Part shown: piece after piece, positions 10,001 through 22,397 of the stretch
Layout: every line of letters begins with the position of its first letter
Position numbering within the stretch: the stretch's first letter is position 1
Source: Datnioides undecimradiatus
Lineage: Eukaryota > Chordata > Actinopteri > Lobotiformes > Datnioididae
Length of the DNA: 64,000 nucleotides
Assembly (NCBI GenBank): GCA_008933995.1
Contig: WARS01000025.1
Coordinates: 4,695,477-4,759,476, forward strand
Direction of reading: 5' to 3'
Made by a program: the position numbers and the translations under genes
Notes under the pieces: model-generated
Database searches by the model: none
The model's input: only the letters and a program-made list of their open reading frames with translations
What the model was told of the DNA's origin: nothing

Positions 10001-12240
10001 ACCTTCTACACACATTAAATGATTGGCAGAGTCAATGCCGCCCTGGGATATTCTGTCAGAGGAATACAGGCATAACAATGAATACCGAAAAGAACAAGTG
10101 CTGTAGTTACTGTACTGTGTCCTAGAGGAAAGAAATAAGATTCTAGAAATGGGTTTCAGTCTTGTATGATTGATGGTCTTAATCAACCTAGAAAGTCCAG
10201 GAAGTGAATGAATAGTGCTTGATAAACGGGGAAAAGCTGAACTCCAGCTGCCGCAATAATACTGCTCAGTGGCCGAGAATAGACTACTGTGGTATGCGAT
10301 GGATAACACTCTACAAGTTATACATTGCATGAAAATAATGGATGACGCAAAGCCGAAAAGGTTCTGGATCAGTTGGGGAAACTGGCTCCGAGTCCCACAC
10401 ATTTGAAACTCTCAGGGGTTGTTCACACCTTGATCTCACATGAAAGTGGAAGAGACACGGGGACGCAAAGTAGGCACAAAAACGTTGTCATTCCATCCAT
10501 GGCTGTGTGTTGGCATAGTGAAGGTGGCAATGACAGTGAAGGCGCAAAACAAGCTGAACCTGGCTCAACGTTTTCCTGCAGCAACATTGCTGCAAAACAG
10601 TGCTGGTTTGGTCAATCAAATGCGTGCAGACGCACAATCCTGGGACGATTTGCGAAATTTGTTGTGAATTGTTGTGACTAAAGATAAAATAGTTGCCACT
10701 GTGAAAACTTTATAGAATTGTTCTTCCTTATAACAATTTAAAAGGCTGTGCAGTGTTTTGTTGGTTGATTAGCCATCATACTTAAGGAGCTGTGCATCCT
10801 AAATCAAACTTCATGGTCTCACCAATACCCAAAACAACACAACCCCAACCACTCAACCCTTTGCTTTGAACAGGGCTGTTCTCAGTCTGAATACCCGATA
10901 AAACAACAACCCATCCACCTTAAAGACTCCTCTCTAACTAAGTAGAGGAAAGTGGCATACATGGTCTAAAGCAATAAAGACAATCTACTGTGAAAGAAGG
11001 AAAATACAAGGACCACTCCTGGGCAGAAGAGGGAGGCTGCAACACCACTTATCTGCAACTTAGATTACCGGCCTGTCATCTCTCCGCAGGTGGTTTCGCA
11101 CCAATTCGCTCTGACTCTGATGACTCACACAAACTGCAATGTGACATCAACAACTCGCGATTGACCTCAAACAAAATGTCTTGGACCTCCCCCATCAGCC
11201 ATTAGAGATGATGAAGTCTCGTGGAGTGGCGTGACACCTTCAAAATCAAACGGCAAGGTCAGTTACTTTGGAATAAGTGCCTCTCTAAACACAACTCGAA
11301 TGAACTTGATGATTCTGTTGTATTTTTTTTTCATTCAGCATATTAAGAGACAAAATCTGTCCATATGTCACTCCAGGCACTCAAGACTGTCTGTGTCTGG
11401 GATTTGAAACTGTCAAAAGCGCTGCGACAGACCGACAAAAACAATAACTTCAGCTCCAACCCCAAGCACTTACAACATAGTGTGGTGCTCGAGCACACCC
11501 TCCCATCCTACTGCTTTATCACTCTGAAGTGATTGACTTGATGAACACTGCCTCAGGTCCTATGGTGCAATGGGGTTCTTTGTGCAGTAGTTTGCAATTG
11601 AGGAAGGCAGATACTTGAGTGGTTCAACTGAACCAATAAACCTGGGTCTGAGCTAACGGTCTGTAGGTTTGCTGACACTGTCCTCCCAAGAAGAAAAGAC
11701 AGAAACATTTGTTTCAGCCAGTTTTCCAACATGACATTTGTTTACATTCAAGTGGCAAAGCTCTCTAGAAGCAATTGTAATCATCAGGGGGGCAAACGAG
11801 GAAGTAAGGTAACACTTTTTAGGACTGACAAAGTCCACGTAGGGAGGAGGCTGAAGTCAATGTGAAGGCCAACAAACCATCAGATTGTAAAACAGGAGAC
11901 TGGTGTTTGTGTCCTTGCAATCAAAGTGTCATTCTGAAAACAGGATGGCCATCGCGCTTTAACTACACTGTTTGAACAATGACGGCAAATCAGATCCAAA
12001 CCTTGGTCTAAATGAAGCCAAATAAACTCACTTTGTACCTAAATCTGATCAAACCTTAACCAAAGCCTTGTCACAGCAAAATCACAAATAATGTTTAAAG
12101 GTGGCTTGGAACAATTTCTAAGACACCTCCACATGATGAACAAACAATGTGTTTTATTGCTCAGGTCTTCAGACTTAAACAAAAACAGCCTCTATTATAT
12201 AAAGATACTGTGACATGTAACTTTTCTGCAGGTTCAACCC
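10001..12240. other. Unique noncoding DNA
   Basis: No gene is recognised. Open frames around 10373-10681 and 9944-10402 (- strand) lie opposite each other and lack domains. There is no low-complexity tract of note. Confidence 0.5.
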
Positions 12241-12259
12241 TTTTTTTTTTTTTTTTTTT
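12241..12259 (+). repeat. Poly(T) run, 19 nt
   Basis: An uninterrupted T19. The preceding bases ggttcaaccc resemble a pol III B box, but no correctly spaced A box is seen, so I do not call a SINE or tRNA-like gene. Confidence 0.95.
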
Positions 12260-13439
12260 ATTTAACTTTTTAAAGATTACCTTCAGCATTCTCCCAGTTG
12301 CTGTCTCTATGACTCGGAGCAACCTATTCAACTCAGTCCACAAAGCTAAATCCATGTGAAGAAGGAAGAGAAAAGGAGTAGGGCAGCCAGAAGGTCTTCG
12401 CCCTCCTCTAAAAGAATTCGTAAGGCACAGAAAAAGAAAAAAACCTTTCTCCTTTTTCTTTCCTACAAAGAGAAAATATCCATTTTCTTTTGGCCCTACT
12501 GTTTTCTCCTGCGTCTTCCTGCACCAACCTCTATGTACTTCCTTGAACTGCTTTTGAATGTTTTTGTGTGCATGATATACGGTATGAGTTACCCTCTTTC
12601 AAACATTCTGATCAGACGATGACTCAAAGAGGACAAAACACTGTCATTATGAAGCCTTTGTAGCATGATCTAAACATGTATTGCCTTTTTATACTGGTGT
12701 TTCGTTTTTGCCCATATATCCCATTGCTCTTTAATTAAGCAGGATGGAGGTTTGACTAATTAACTTGGGATGTGGCAGGAGAGTGATGGTTATATTGACG
12801 AATAATTAGCAGGTTGTGACTTCTTTGAAAATGTTCTTTGACTCACTCTCCCCCCACTTTAAGATCCTTCCCCTGCTTTTTATCGCTGTGTGAGGTCCTA
12901 AAGAGTTCTTGGGTCAGCGGTGCAATACAGCTGTTTTAAAGATTTGCGTGTAAGAAGACAAAGCCTTAACCTTTTTTAAACAAATGCCTAATTGCTTCTT
13001 TGGTAATACTTAAAGACAAAACGCTTTGTAAGTGGACTCCAAGGGATAATACGCAACGAGATGCGCTTTTAATAATGCATGACACAGAGGCAGGGAGCCC
13101 TTCAAAATACTGTCAGGTTTTTGGCAACAGACACAATGAGAAAACCTCTTTTCTACAGTCTCCCTCACCACACTCAGTCAAGAGAGCAAAGCTTAGACAA
13201 AGCTGACAATATGAGTAACAGTTTTTCTCATTTAGATTTGCTCCAGGACAGATTATATTAATGTGACGTATTATTATAGCATTCACCTATCAGTCACCAA
13301 AAATTACAAAAGAATACATTTGGACTAAATGACGTGCAAACTCCATCTTGTACTGACCTCACATGGGGGTCTGTGAGGCGATTTACAAGGTTTGAATTAT
13401 GCACCAAATGTGTTCCCACACACAATTTTATCACGTGTG
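12260..13439. other. Unique AT-rich noncoding DNA
   Basis: No gene is recognised. A-rich patches near 12431-12460 give lysine-rich short frames. I see nothing further. Confidence 0.5.
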
Positions 13440-13700
13440 TAAATCAGAGACGCAAAACATGAATCAAACACGGCTACAAATGATTAAGCTCAATAATTTG
13501 TCTACGCAGTGGCAACGTGTTACTGCAATCACAAGTTGTTAATTGTGTTAAATAGTAATTAAGAAGACAATGGAGGCGCACATTTAGTGTCGGCTCTATT
13601 GTTGTGAAAAGAATGTTATTTTTCACTTGAGAATCTGTATAATGAGCACCGCTGCGCAATAAATAATATTCAGACAGTGGTATTGTTCTGGCCCTCTGAA
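13440..13700. promoter_or_regulatory. Candidate conserved noncoding element
   Basis: The sequence is complex and rich in homeodomain-type cores, for example ttgttaattgtgttaa near 13537 and tagtaattaag near 13553. It also has a Sox-like ctattgttgtg near 13597 and several preserved CpGs. It contains no simple repeat. The texture resembles vertebrate developmental enhancers, but conservation is untested. Confidence 0.35.
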
Positions 13701-14060
13701 ATCAAAGTAATCGAAATACCAAGCTTCATCTCTGACTGTGTGCCCTAAATTGCGTATCCATTACTGTCTCCCACAGCCTGTTCAAAACCAAAAAAAGTCC
13801 CCTGGGTTCATAGAAATCTAAAAAAAAATAAATATTAATTGGTTTTAGGAAAGTTTCTGTCATAAAGGGGACTAAAACTCTGTGTGTATGTTTTACTGTA
13901 TGCATGCTATGCCTGTGTAGCATGTGCGATTTGCCTTTCCAGCAGTATTTGGACAACATAACCACCCAGATGCCAGACTTTCTCTGAAGTGGATCGATGC
14001 AAATGGCTCGCTGTTGCAATCACAGATGCCACAAGCAAGGACAGACAGGCAGCCAACATA
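13701..14060. other. Unique DNA with a POU octamer
   Basis: A perfect ATGCAAAT lies at 13997-14004. An A-rich patch occurs near 13822. No coding gene is seen. Confidence 0.45.
13997..14004 (+). promoter_or_regulatory. POU octamer ATGCAAAT
   Basis: An exact octamer match, just upstream of a (CT)n tract. Confidence 0.35.
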
Positions 14061-14124
14061 TCTCTCTTCCTCCCTCTCTCTCTCTCTGTCTCTCTCTCTC
14101 TTCCTCTCACACACTCTCTCTGTG
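14061..14124 (+). repeat. Imperfect (CT)n microsatellite
   Basis: CT units are interrupted by TCC, GT and CACA. The Ser/Leu frames on the + strand and the Arg/Glu frames on the - strand across this tract are repeat artefacts. Confidence 0.9.
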
Positions 14125-14429
14125 GCACAAAATGATCTGCCACTCTGAACAAGAGGATGCGCTACAGGGCGGCCGCTGGCATCAATTTATCAGTACTGGG
14201 CTCATCCAGAATATTGTCTCTCCTTCTGGCAGGAAGCAAATCAAACAAACAAGAGGACAAATGGAGAGCAAGAAGGGAAAAGGGAGGAAAGGAGAACAAC
14301 GAGGAAAAACAGTGGGACTTCTTTTGCCAACCTCTTCAATCAGGTGGACCGAAACACACTCCACTAAAGTGAAAGGCTCAAATAAAAAAAAAAGCCGGAG
14401 AATCATCACTTATGAGCAGGCGTAGAGAT

Positions 14430-14610
14430 AGACCCCTGACTTCCTCTCGACGATCTGCATGCACCCAACTGCAAATCCCTCTCTCACCGCATCCATCTCC
14501 GAGCAACCTCTCTCACCACGAGTCCTCCTCCAACTCTGATTATCTATCCGCCTTCAATTTATCTCTCACTCCCTCGCCCTCTTCTTCCTCCATTTAAACC
14601 CCCATTCTTC
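14430..14610 (+). repeat. Pyrimidine-rich tract
   Basis: The tract is C/T-dominated with few purines. It gives a Ser/Pro-rich open frame that I do not regard as a protein. Confidence 0.7.
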
Positions 14611-14775
14611 AAATTGGTTCTCCTCTCGACTGAGCTGTTCTCCTTGATCACCTCTCTGGTCTCCCTTCCAGCTGTTACCTCCCCACTGCACAAAACACGC
14701 TTTAAATGCACGCATCAGGATGCCCTTAAAGATCCTTTGTGCCTTTGTGCACAGAAATGAGGTTCATATTAAATG

Positions 14776-14786
14776 TTTTTTTTTTT
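14776..14786 (+). repeat. Poly(T) run
   Basis: Eleven T, followed after a short gap by seven more. Confidence 0.85.
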
Positions 14787-15049
14787 CCATTTTTTTGTCC
14801 ACTCTCTGTTTTAAAACATATATTCTTAGGTGATTTTATTTTATTTTCCCCACCCTCTCACTTCTGCTCCCCTTGTCTCGATGTGCCGTGGTCTCGCCTG
14901 GCTGAGTCGGTGCCGGTGGCCTTGCAGACAGCTAGCTGTGCCCATTACCTTAAGCACGTCTGGCTGGTGTGAGGTAGATTAGAGGAGGAATGAATAAGGC
15001 TTCTTGACTGTGAGCGCCCGGCCACCTACCTATAAATCACCTGCTAACT

Positions 15050-15420
15050 CCCTGCAGCCACCGCCACCCCCTCCACCCCCTGTGTCAAAAGTCTCTGACC
15101 CAATCAGAATTTCACTGTTGTTCCCTCCCGCCTCTCCCTTCCTCCTTCCCCATTTTCCTCCATTTTTTTTTCTTGGCTCCCTGCATACCTGCCTGCTGTT
15201 CTCCCTTTTCTTCACCTCCTCACTGTCTTGTCTCTTATCTTTGCTCCTCTCTGCGAGATATACACTTCCATCACTTTCTCTCTGCCTCGCCCCCTTTTCT
15301 GTTGTCTTTACCTCACAGTTGTCTTCCTCCTGCTCTCTCTTGCAGTCGTGCACTTTTAACTTGCTGTCTTTGGTGTTGTTCCTTGTCTTTCTCCCACCCT
15401 ACCTCCTACGTTCTGGTCCT
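15050..15420 (+). repeat. Long pyrimidine-rich tract with CCN-rich start
   Basis: It starts with a proline-codon-like (CCN)n patch at 15056-15080 and continues as about 340 bases of mostly C and T. The 164-codon + strand frame covering it (Pro run, then Ser/Leu/Phe) and the Glu/Arg/Lys-rich - strand frame are composition effects. Such mirror-like pyrimidine tracts can form triplexes. Confidence 0.75.
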
Positions 15421-15479
15421 CCTGCTGCTTCCAGTGGAGCATGCGAGGGAACAAAGACAGCAGTCTGGGTGGTGAAATC

Positions 15480-16453
15480 AGTTTTACTCTGGGTGTGAGC
15501 GAGAGCACCTGAGACGGTACAAAGTTTAAAATGCGCAGGGGTGTTTGTACAACATGTCGGCTGTGTACAAAATGGCTGAGCGTTATTTTTGGAGAGCTGT
15601 TTGTTCACTGTGTTTATTTCCCACCACCTATTAAATTTGAAAACCATGTGACGGGTCAAAAATGGTTTAAGTAATTCATTTCTAAATATTTAATGAGGTA
15701 CAATTACACTCTGATGACCCCTGTGGGGAAAATTGGGTCCCTACTGCAAAAAAATACAACATGGAAATAAATAAGCACCGAGCTAATACACGGCATAAAA
15801 TATGTCTGACAACTGCATCCAAAGGAATACTGGTCATAATACCAGCTAGGGTTGAGTGTGAATCAAATAAGTGCCTATAAAAAGCATTAGAACCACCATA
15901 ATATTGACAGCAATGCCTATTTGTCTCATTTTGTATTTGTAGCACAACTTTCAAAATCATAATGCCATAATAATCTTCTAATATTGTGACCAAGTGAGTG
16001 AGTGAATAAAAGTTGCAGATGAAAAAAAAAAAAGATTTACATGTTCTTTGCCGATTTCTTGGCTCATACATTTGGACAGACACAGAATAAAATATATAAA
16101 TATATATCAAAAGTGCAGCGGAGTTCTATCCTGACTATACTGGGACACTGTTAGGAGGCTGTCTACTTTTTCTTGCAAGAATCAGTGTGTTGGTACATCT
16201 CGGAACAAGCCAGGAATGTGAACTCATCCTACGGGCCAGAGTACACTGGTTCAAATCTGGCTGCTCGGCAGTAGTGATGAGAATCTGAAGAGTAATTTGC
16301 AGTCTGAGTCGGGGCATTAGTTCCATTTTCAAATGAAATACCCGCTGCAGTTCATCCGTACAGTCGGAGAACCCCACAATCTTGTAATGAGGCGATAATG
16401 GAAAAGGAACCGGGTGAATCTCCCTCTCTTTTAACCTCCCCCCACTATTCCCC

Positions 16454-16456
<3 letters not shown>
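15480..16456. other. Unique AT-rich noncoding DNA
   Basis: A12 lies at 16022-16033. The 142-codon - strand frame at 15682-16110 has no domain I recognise. A pol III B-box-like ggttcaaatc near 16248 lacks an A box. I see no gene. Confidence 0.5.

Positions 16457-16458
<2 letters not shown>

Positions 16459-16515
<57 letters not shown>
16459..16515 (+). repeat. Compound (CT)n(CA)n microsatellite
   Basis: About fourteen CT units (16459-16486) run directly into about fourteen CA units (16487-16515). Confidence 0.97.
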
Positions 16516-16518
<3 letters not shown>

Positions 16519-18490
16519 TTCTACTAAACCAGATGCATGTACAACATTTTATTTCCCAAAGTTATGAAGTGCTTTCTCATTTCACCCACACCTGGGTTGT
16601 TGCATGCTGGCTGGGAAGGGAAAGTGACGAAGTGGAAGACGGAGAGAAGTCAAAGATGGATGGATGAGGTGGTCTCGCAGAGAGATATAAATGGAAAGGC
16701 AGACAGTGGGAGAAAGAAAGACCCATCATCCGGTGCAGTTACTGCCCGCAGACTGACAGCACAGTTTGTATGTGTTATTTGTGTGTTGCCGCACATGTGT
16801 GCGCGTGTACAATTTGTTTGTGTGTGCAGGTGGACGAGCGGTGAAAAAGCACAGCCTTCTCCGTGTGCATGCGTCATCAATATCCCCGCTGTGGACGCAG
16901 CTAATTGCAATATGTCAGAGATAACGAATGCTTAGGTAAGGCCACACATAAAGACGCCTGACAACTGCATAACCAGAGTGGATGGACACTGCCTTGGGAG
17001 CGATAGAGATGTGTTGTAATTATGTCACTGGTTTAGTGATGAGGTGCTATGGCTCTCTCTCACCTTCCTACCCACCTCCTGTAATTAGACACATCGCCCC
17101 CTACTGGCATTTACAAACGTAGGCAAAGGTCACAGGCATTTGATTCAGTTAAGGTGCCTGAGCTCCAGGAAAAGGTACTTTGCATAAAATCTACACACTG
17201 CAAAAGGAATATGCTTCGTATTATGATCAAATCATCACATTCAAATTACTGATTTGGGTGATTTAGATGAATTAAAGACTAACCTAAAACAATTTTGTGT
17301 TGTGGGAGTTCGCGAGAGATGCAACAAATGCCATCTGCAACGCACGGCAGGATAAAAACTACCATGTAGTAGCCGTGCACCTTGTAAGGCAGAAAGGTTC
17401 AACACCACAAATTTAATAAGGCACTTGAAGTCATAATATCAGCGAAGCATAACACAGCACAGCACAGGACACGACAGGCCTGCTGTATGTAAATGGAAAC
17501 TATTAGGACTATTATACTGTTGTACCAGCTGCTGTTAAGAGAAAACCCAATGGTACTGCAGTGTATCAGCTGGTTTGGTTCAAAGACAATCACCGATCGG
17601 TGGCCAAAGACATTATGAGGGTATCCATAATAAATGATCAAGCTATTTTCCGTCAATCAACAAATTGAAAGTTATATTATCTTTGGTTACATCATATACT
17701 GTAAACTATCATATCGCCCAATGCTTCTGAACTTCATATTTTGCAAGAACACTGTGCAAGTGCAAGGGGTGTCTGCGATGGAAAGACAGATGCAGGAGAC
17801 AGGTGTTATCCAAACCTGCAGCCCACAATCTGTCTTTGATGACATCTCTATTTCAGGACGAGACAATCAGGAAGAGAAAGGTGGGGATAAAATAGTTCAG
17901 TCATGATCAAGCATTCCCTCCACGGAGGTCTGCTGAATCCCGCAGAATGGAGCGAAGCTAAACTGTCCCAATCACGTTGATGTGGACTTAATGAGCGGCT
18001 TTAAATTCATCTGTCAATCACCGCCGCCTTAAGACCCTGAATCCTCGGCCAGAAGGACTCTACCTGCGCATATCTGGGAGTAACTACATCAAAAGTTGAT
18101 GGCGGAGGGGCCTGCAGGAGGCTCATTGGTATGAGCATAGGGGTCTGTTCAGCTGCATTAAGCCCCAGCAAGTTCATTAAGCAGCATGAGAGGGGAAGGA
18201 CGAACAGTGGTGCAGATAGACTGCCTTGATCAATGTAGATGAATGTTCTGCACTGCTGCATGAGAGGCTACAGGGATAGGGTCTGAAGGGAATTAATGTA
18301 CGTGCATTAACGGCGTGCATGTAAGTGTATGCGTGGGTGTAAAGAGAGAGACAGCGTACAAGTGTGTGTGCGGGCAAGGAGGAATGGATACAGAAAGTAT
18401 GACGGTATCTGTCTGAAGCTCCACGAATAAGAAAAGCAGTTTCAATCAGTGAAAACGACATAACATAGAGAACATATGTCCTCTCAAAGT
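16516..18490. other. Unique noncoding DNA
   Basis: No gene is recognised. It holds a CTCF-like motif at 17094-17107, listed separately. Open frames up to 132 codons lack domains. The stretch 17940-18140 is unique, with a few TAAT cores. Confidence 0.5.
17094..17107 (-). promoter_or_regulatory. CTCF-like core motif
   Basis: On the - strand the sequence reads CCAGTAGGGGGCGA, which fits the CTCF core CCASYAGRGGGC. The same word is also a frequent component of dispersed repeats in vertebrates, so it could be either. No occupancy evidence is available. Confidence 0.4.
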
Positions 18491-18498
18491 AAGTGAAC

Positions 18499-18620
18499 CA
18501 TTTTTTATTTTTTTTTTGCTCTTCCAGGCAACACTTCCTGTTATGAAGGCTATCAATTGTCTGTCTTTTTGTTTTGGTTTTTTTTTTGGTTGTTGTTTTT
18601 TGTTTTTTTGTTTTTTCCTT
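18499..18620 (+). repeat. T-rich low-complexity tract
   Basis: Two runs dominated by T with scattered G: about 18501-18518, and 18563-18616. The lysine-rich - strand frames across it are artefacts. Confidence 0.9.
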
Positions 18621-18819
18621 TGACTGCCGTGTGAGAAGTCAGCCAGGTGCTGTTCTCGGAGCTGATAAGCAAAGTTCCACAAACAGCCGGAAAACACAAT
18701 AGAGATAGCAAACTGCAGACACAACCTGATGCCTCTTCATCATCCAGACGACACTGACAGGTGCTGTGATGATGTGTGGGGAGCGGCTTCACTCATTTTA
18801 GTAGAAAGCCGGAGACAGA

Positions 18820-18847
18820 AAGAGAGGGGGAGAGAGAGAGAGAGGGG
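18820..18847 (+). repeat. Imperfect (GA)n microsatellite
   Basis: GA units with two G-run interruptions. Confidence 0.9.
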
Positions 18848-19338
18848 AAGAAACACACCTGTTCTGTCTGTCTCCCAGCCTGCCTGACTGTGTCCCAAGG
18901 CGCTATCGTCTCCCTAAATAAGAACACCTTGGAAAATGAAGGAGGGTGCTGGGGGAGCAGGGACGCGGCTCGGAGGAAAAAAAAAAACCCCATATCTGAA
19001 GGCGTCTATTGTTTCAGAGAGAAAGCGGCTCTGCCAAATTGAAATGTGTACACAAAGCACCAGTGAGGGAGAATCTGCGTGTGTGTGTGCGCGGGGAAAG
19101 AGCTGCAAAGCGAAAAAGGGGAAGTGAAGGAGGCCTCTCCGTCTTTAATATACTTGATTTGTGCCGGAAAAATCTCAAAGACAGATGCTAGAATATCATT
19201 TGAAAGCGTTTGAGCGCAGACTGGCCTGGCAGGCGAGCAGGCTGGCGCTTGTTGCTGGCCAAACGCAGAGTCCCCATCCTGATCATTACGTCGTTTCATT
19301 CCCCCTCCGTCGGCCTGCTCCGTCGTCAATCTGTTGTG
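18848..19338. other. Unique DNA, moderately GC-rich
   Basis: A10 lies at about 18978-18987. Several short frames overlap on both strands, with none recognisable. The segment 19180-19320 has CpGs and could be a conserved element. Confidence 0.4.
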
Positions 19339-19339
19339 T

Positions 19340-19380
19340 TTTTTTTTGTTTTATCTTATTATTATCTTTTTTTTTTTTTT
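19340..19380 (+). repeat. T-rich tract
   Basis: T runs broken by G, A and C, ending in a run of about fourteen T. Confidence 0.9.
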
Positions 19381-19599
19381 AAACGACACTTTGTTTTTGT
19401 TTGCCTGTTAGCTTCCTCACCCCTGTGGTTAAAATGTGCTTGAGGAGGCAGTATTGGGATGCGAAGATTAATATACGTGTAGCCGGGCTGAGTCTACCGG
19501 TTGTCTTTGCAAGAGTAATAGAACAGTTCCGTGAGGACAAAGACAATATGACACGGTGTGTGTGAGAGGGAAAACATCTTCAGAGGGAATGATAGATCA

Positions 19600-20261
19600 C
19601 AGCGCATATGAATAACGGCACACTGAGGATCGGCCGAGCACAAATTCAAACAACTTTGTTTTCTCCAAAAGGCTGTGCTGAATGGGCCGAATTGATGCAT
19701 CGAGTAAGCGCAACTGGAGACTGTATGCGTCCGCAAAGATCTGAAAGTTGCTAATAACACATACAGTGTACCAAACAATAGCCTCGTCATCATAGATCTT
19801 GGCTGCAGAATGCAAGAAGGAAATGATCGGTAGGTTTGACTGGCAGCATTTTTGAAGCCTTCCCTTCATTAAACGCCTGAGAATGAGTTCCATTGTTGCC
19901 GTGAATTAATTGTTGCTTAAAGGATTGCCGAATCGATAAACAATGGGAGGTCATCTGGGTGAAGCCCGGGTTAAGTCTCGGTAACTTTGGAGTTTGCTGG
20001 TGTGAACGAACTACAGGCCGAACATTTGACAGCAGGGAGAATGCTACAAACAAAAACATCTGCTATTATTCAATTCCCCGTTGTGGCATATCTTGACCTG
20101 ATGAAAGAGAAATGAATAAATCATGCTCCATTAAATGTCATTAGGCCTGTTAGCAAAATCTAATTCTACTAAAGTTCAGCGCCGGTTTACAAATTGAATG
20201 TAATTGCCCAGAATGCAAATGGGCTGGGCTGTTGTTTGTGTGAATGTGAGACCAAGCGAGA

Positions 20262-20266
<5 letters not shown>
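19600..20266. promoter_or_regulatory. Candidate conserved noncoding element
   Basis: A long block of complex sequence with TAATTAATTG-type cores (near 19904), ATCGATAAACAATGG near 19932 (Sox/Fox-like), several TAAT words near 20155-20205, and a POU octamer at 20213-20220. It has no repeat and no convincing open frame. Its density of homeodomain, Sox and POU words is the highest I noticed in the first third of the window. Confidence 0.4.
20213..20220 (+). promoter_or_regulatory. POU octamer ATGCAAAT
   Basis: An exact octamer at the end of the element-like block 19600-20266. Confidence 0.4.

Positions 20267-20268
<2 letters not shown>

Positions 20269-20307
<39 letters not shown>
20269..20307 (+). 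repeat. (GA)n microsatellite
   Basis: About nineteen near-perfect GA units. The Arg/Glu and Ser/Leu runs in frames here are artefacts. Confidence 0.97.
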
Positions 20308-20310
<3 letters not shown>

Positions 20311-20596
20311 AAAACAAAATGTGCATTGGAGGAAAACCTTTAAGCTGCGGCATAATGGGCAACACTTACTCCTCACAGTTTTCATTCAGAAGTCTAAGGG
20401 GCTACAGCGCCCGGGAATTGTCGGAAAAAACGAGGAGAGATGGGGGAAATGTAATTACCCAGCGAGAGCTGTGTGGGAGTTTTACTGTTTGATAATTATC
20501 CCTTAAAGGCACGCTAAACTTTTCCTTAGCTATCTGTTTAAAACTCCACAGAGACATAGAAGTAGGAGAGAGGTCGCCCGGCTTCAGGAGGGAGCT

Positions 20597-20608
20597 GGGG
20601 GGGGGGGG
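20597..20608 (+). repeat. Poly(G) run, 12 nt
   Basis: An uninterrupted G12. Confidence 0.9.
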
Positions 20609-20816
20609 TGTGAGGGAAGAGCAGGGATCAGATAAGTGCAGACTTGTTGGGCAGAGAATACGAAAGCAAGGGAGAAGTACAATAGGAAATAAAACAATAG
20701 ATCACACAGCGGCACATCTTAGAGGACAAGTTATTGCCTTGCTAAGTCACAAAATGTATCTGCTTGTAATGGGTTCCATAAAAGTAAATGTTGGATTTTT
20801 GTGGAAAGTGCCCGTC

Positions 20817-20829
20817 TTTTTTTTTTTTT
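20817..20829 (+). repeat. Poly(T) run, 13 nt
   Basis: T13, followed by C and six more T. Confidence 0.92.
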
Positions 20830-22397
20830 CTTTTTTCTCGGGGATGAGGCATCAAAGCATGTAACATTTTGGAAATGGATGACTGAAACATTTGATAGGC
20901 CACTTTTCATCTCCCCAGCTCTCTTTACCACGCCATCTGTCTCTTTTATAGATGTGCAAGCACACATGCACGCCGTACGCGGATACTGTATTTACTGCGG
21001 CTCTGCCTCTGCCTCGCGCCCACAAACAAGAATACACGCGCGCGCATAAACAGTAAGTTCAAGCTGTGTGCATTTAAAACGTTACTGCCGTGTCCATTAA
21101 ATTTTCCAGTATGAACCCGTAATTCGAAAGCCTGACCTTTTGACACAGCTGAGAATAAAAATACATTTGACAAAAGGGTAAACATTCAAATCCAAATGAA
21201 AACAAACATGGAAGAAAAAGTCAGAAAGAGTCAGGTCTGTTTACACCAGACTCTCCGTGACTTATCAGTGCACTGCCCTGCTCTGAAACTCAAGCTGGAA
21301 ACTTTCCAAAACACAGACTGAATATTTCATAACTAAAAAAAAAAAACCCACCAAAAAACAAAAGAACAACAACTCAGTATGTTTTTTAACAGTTGACTGT
21401 ATGACAGAGAATTAGGTGCAAACATCGGTGATAGGCACGAGGTCTCCTTTCATGGGCTTAAAGCAGTGTCACATTAACCTGGAGCAACTAGTTTCATGTC
21501 ACACCAAAGCTTTTCATCACAGCTGAGGCTGTTCCCACTTCCTCCTGAATCCAGTAAGCTCCCAAAATAAGCTAAATAAGAATTGCCTTGATTTGTGACT
21601 GCTGGCATCTTTAGATCTAAGTCCTGGTAATACTCATTTATCTCAGGGGTGTAGTTCGAGCCCCATGTAAACCCGCGCTGCCTCCCTTGTGCGCAGAGTC
21701 ATCAGCTTAACTCCTTTATCAGTGGCATTAATCTTGGTGATACACTCCTTCTAATTAATGGAGGATTGCCCGGTGCCATAAATATGAGTGGAGGTGGGTG
21801 AGGGAGACACAAAATACATGTACACAAATGCTCACAAGTATAAACAAAGCAAAATTTCAATGGGTGTGCGTGCAGCTACATGCATCCATAAAGGGTGACT
21901 GCAGCGCAACCATACTTCAATAATGCTCCAACACAGACCGATACGACACACGGTTCAGTTCCAGGGGTCACCCGCAGGCCTGAAAATGAGATCTGAGATG
22001 TTATGCGTGAGTGCGATATGTGAGTGACTGTGAACGTGTGTGTTATTGTCAGGGTGTCTCTCCATTCGCTTGCAGGATGCTGTTCTATTACGCCAGAGAG
22101 CCAATTAGCGTCTCTCAGTTTGACACCCGTCTCGTCAGGACCGGCGTGCTCATACATGTTAATTGTGGTCTCCTGAACGGCCACAGAGGTTTCGCTCGCC
22201 TCATTACAGCGAGAACATGCAACTAACAACCAGGGGGCTGATGTGGCAAAATCTCAGAGACACCCAACCGACCCCCCTGTCGCTGCCTCTCAGTTACTCT
22301 CTCTCTCTCTGTCTTACTCTTTCCCTCCCCTCCTTGCTGCCCAGAGTCAGTGGGTAACGCCCATAAGGAATGACCTTCCAGTGAAAACCAATCTATT
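20830..22397. other. Unique noncoding DNA
   Basis: It holds a short CG-alternating run at about 21034-21044, A12 at 21335-21346 and a CT tract at about 22296-22324. A tRNA B-box-like gttcgagccc near 21654 lacks the rest of a tRNA. No gene is recognised. Confidence 0.5.

Noticed and set aside
12155..12259. Pol III-like layout: ttgctcagg, then ggttcaaccc directly before T19
   Set aside because: The A-box match is poor and the spacing to the B-box word is too long. No tRNA fold or SINE body is seen.
15004..15498. 164-codon Pro/Ser/Leu-rich + strand open frame
   Set aside because: It runs through a pyrimidine-rich low-complexity tract; the proline run is a CCN repeat.
16243..16262. B-box-like ggttcaaatc
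   Set aside because: No A box at the right distance, and no cloverleaf can be drawn.
21650..21664. tRNA B-box-like gttcgagccc
   Set aside because: There is no acceptor stem, anticodon arm or A box around it.
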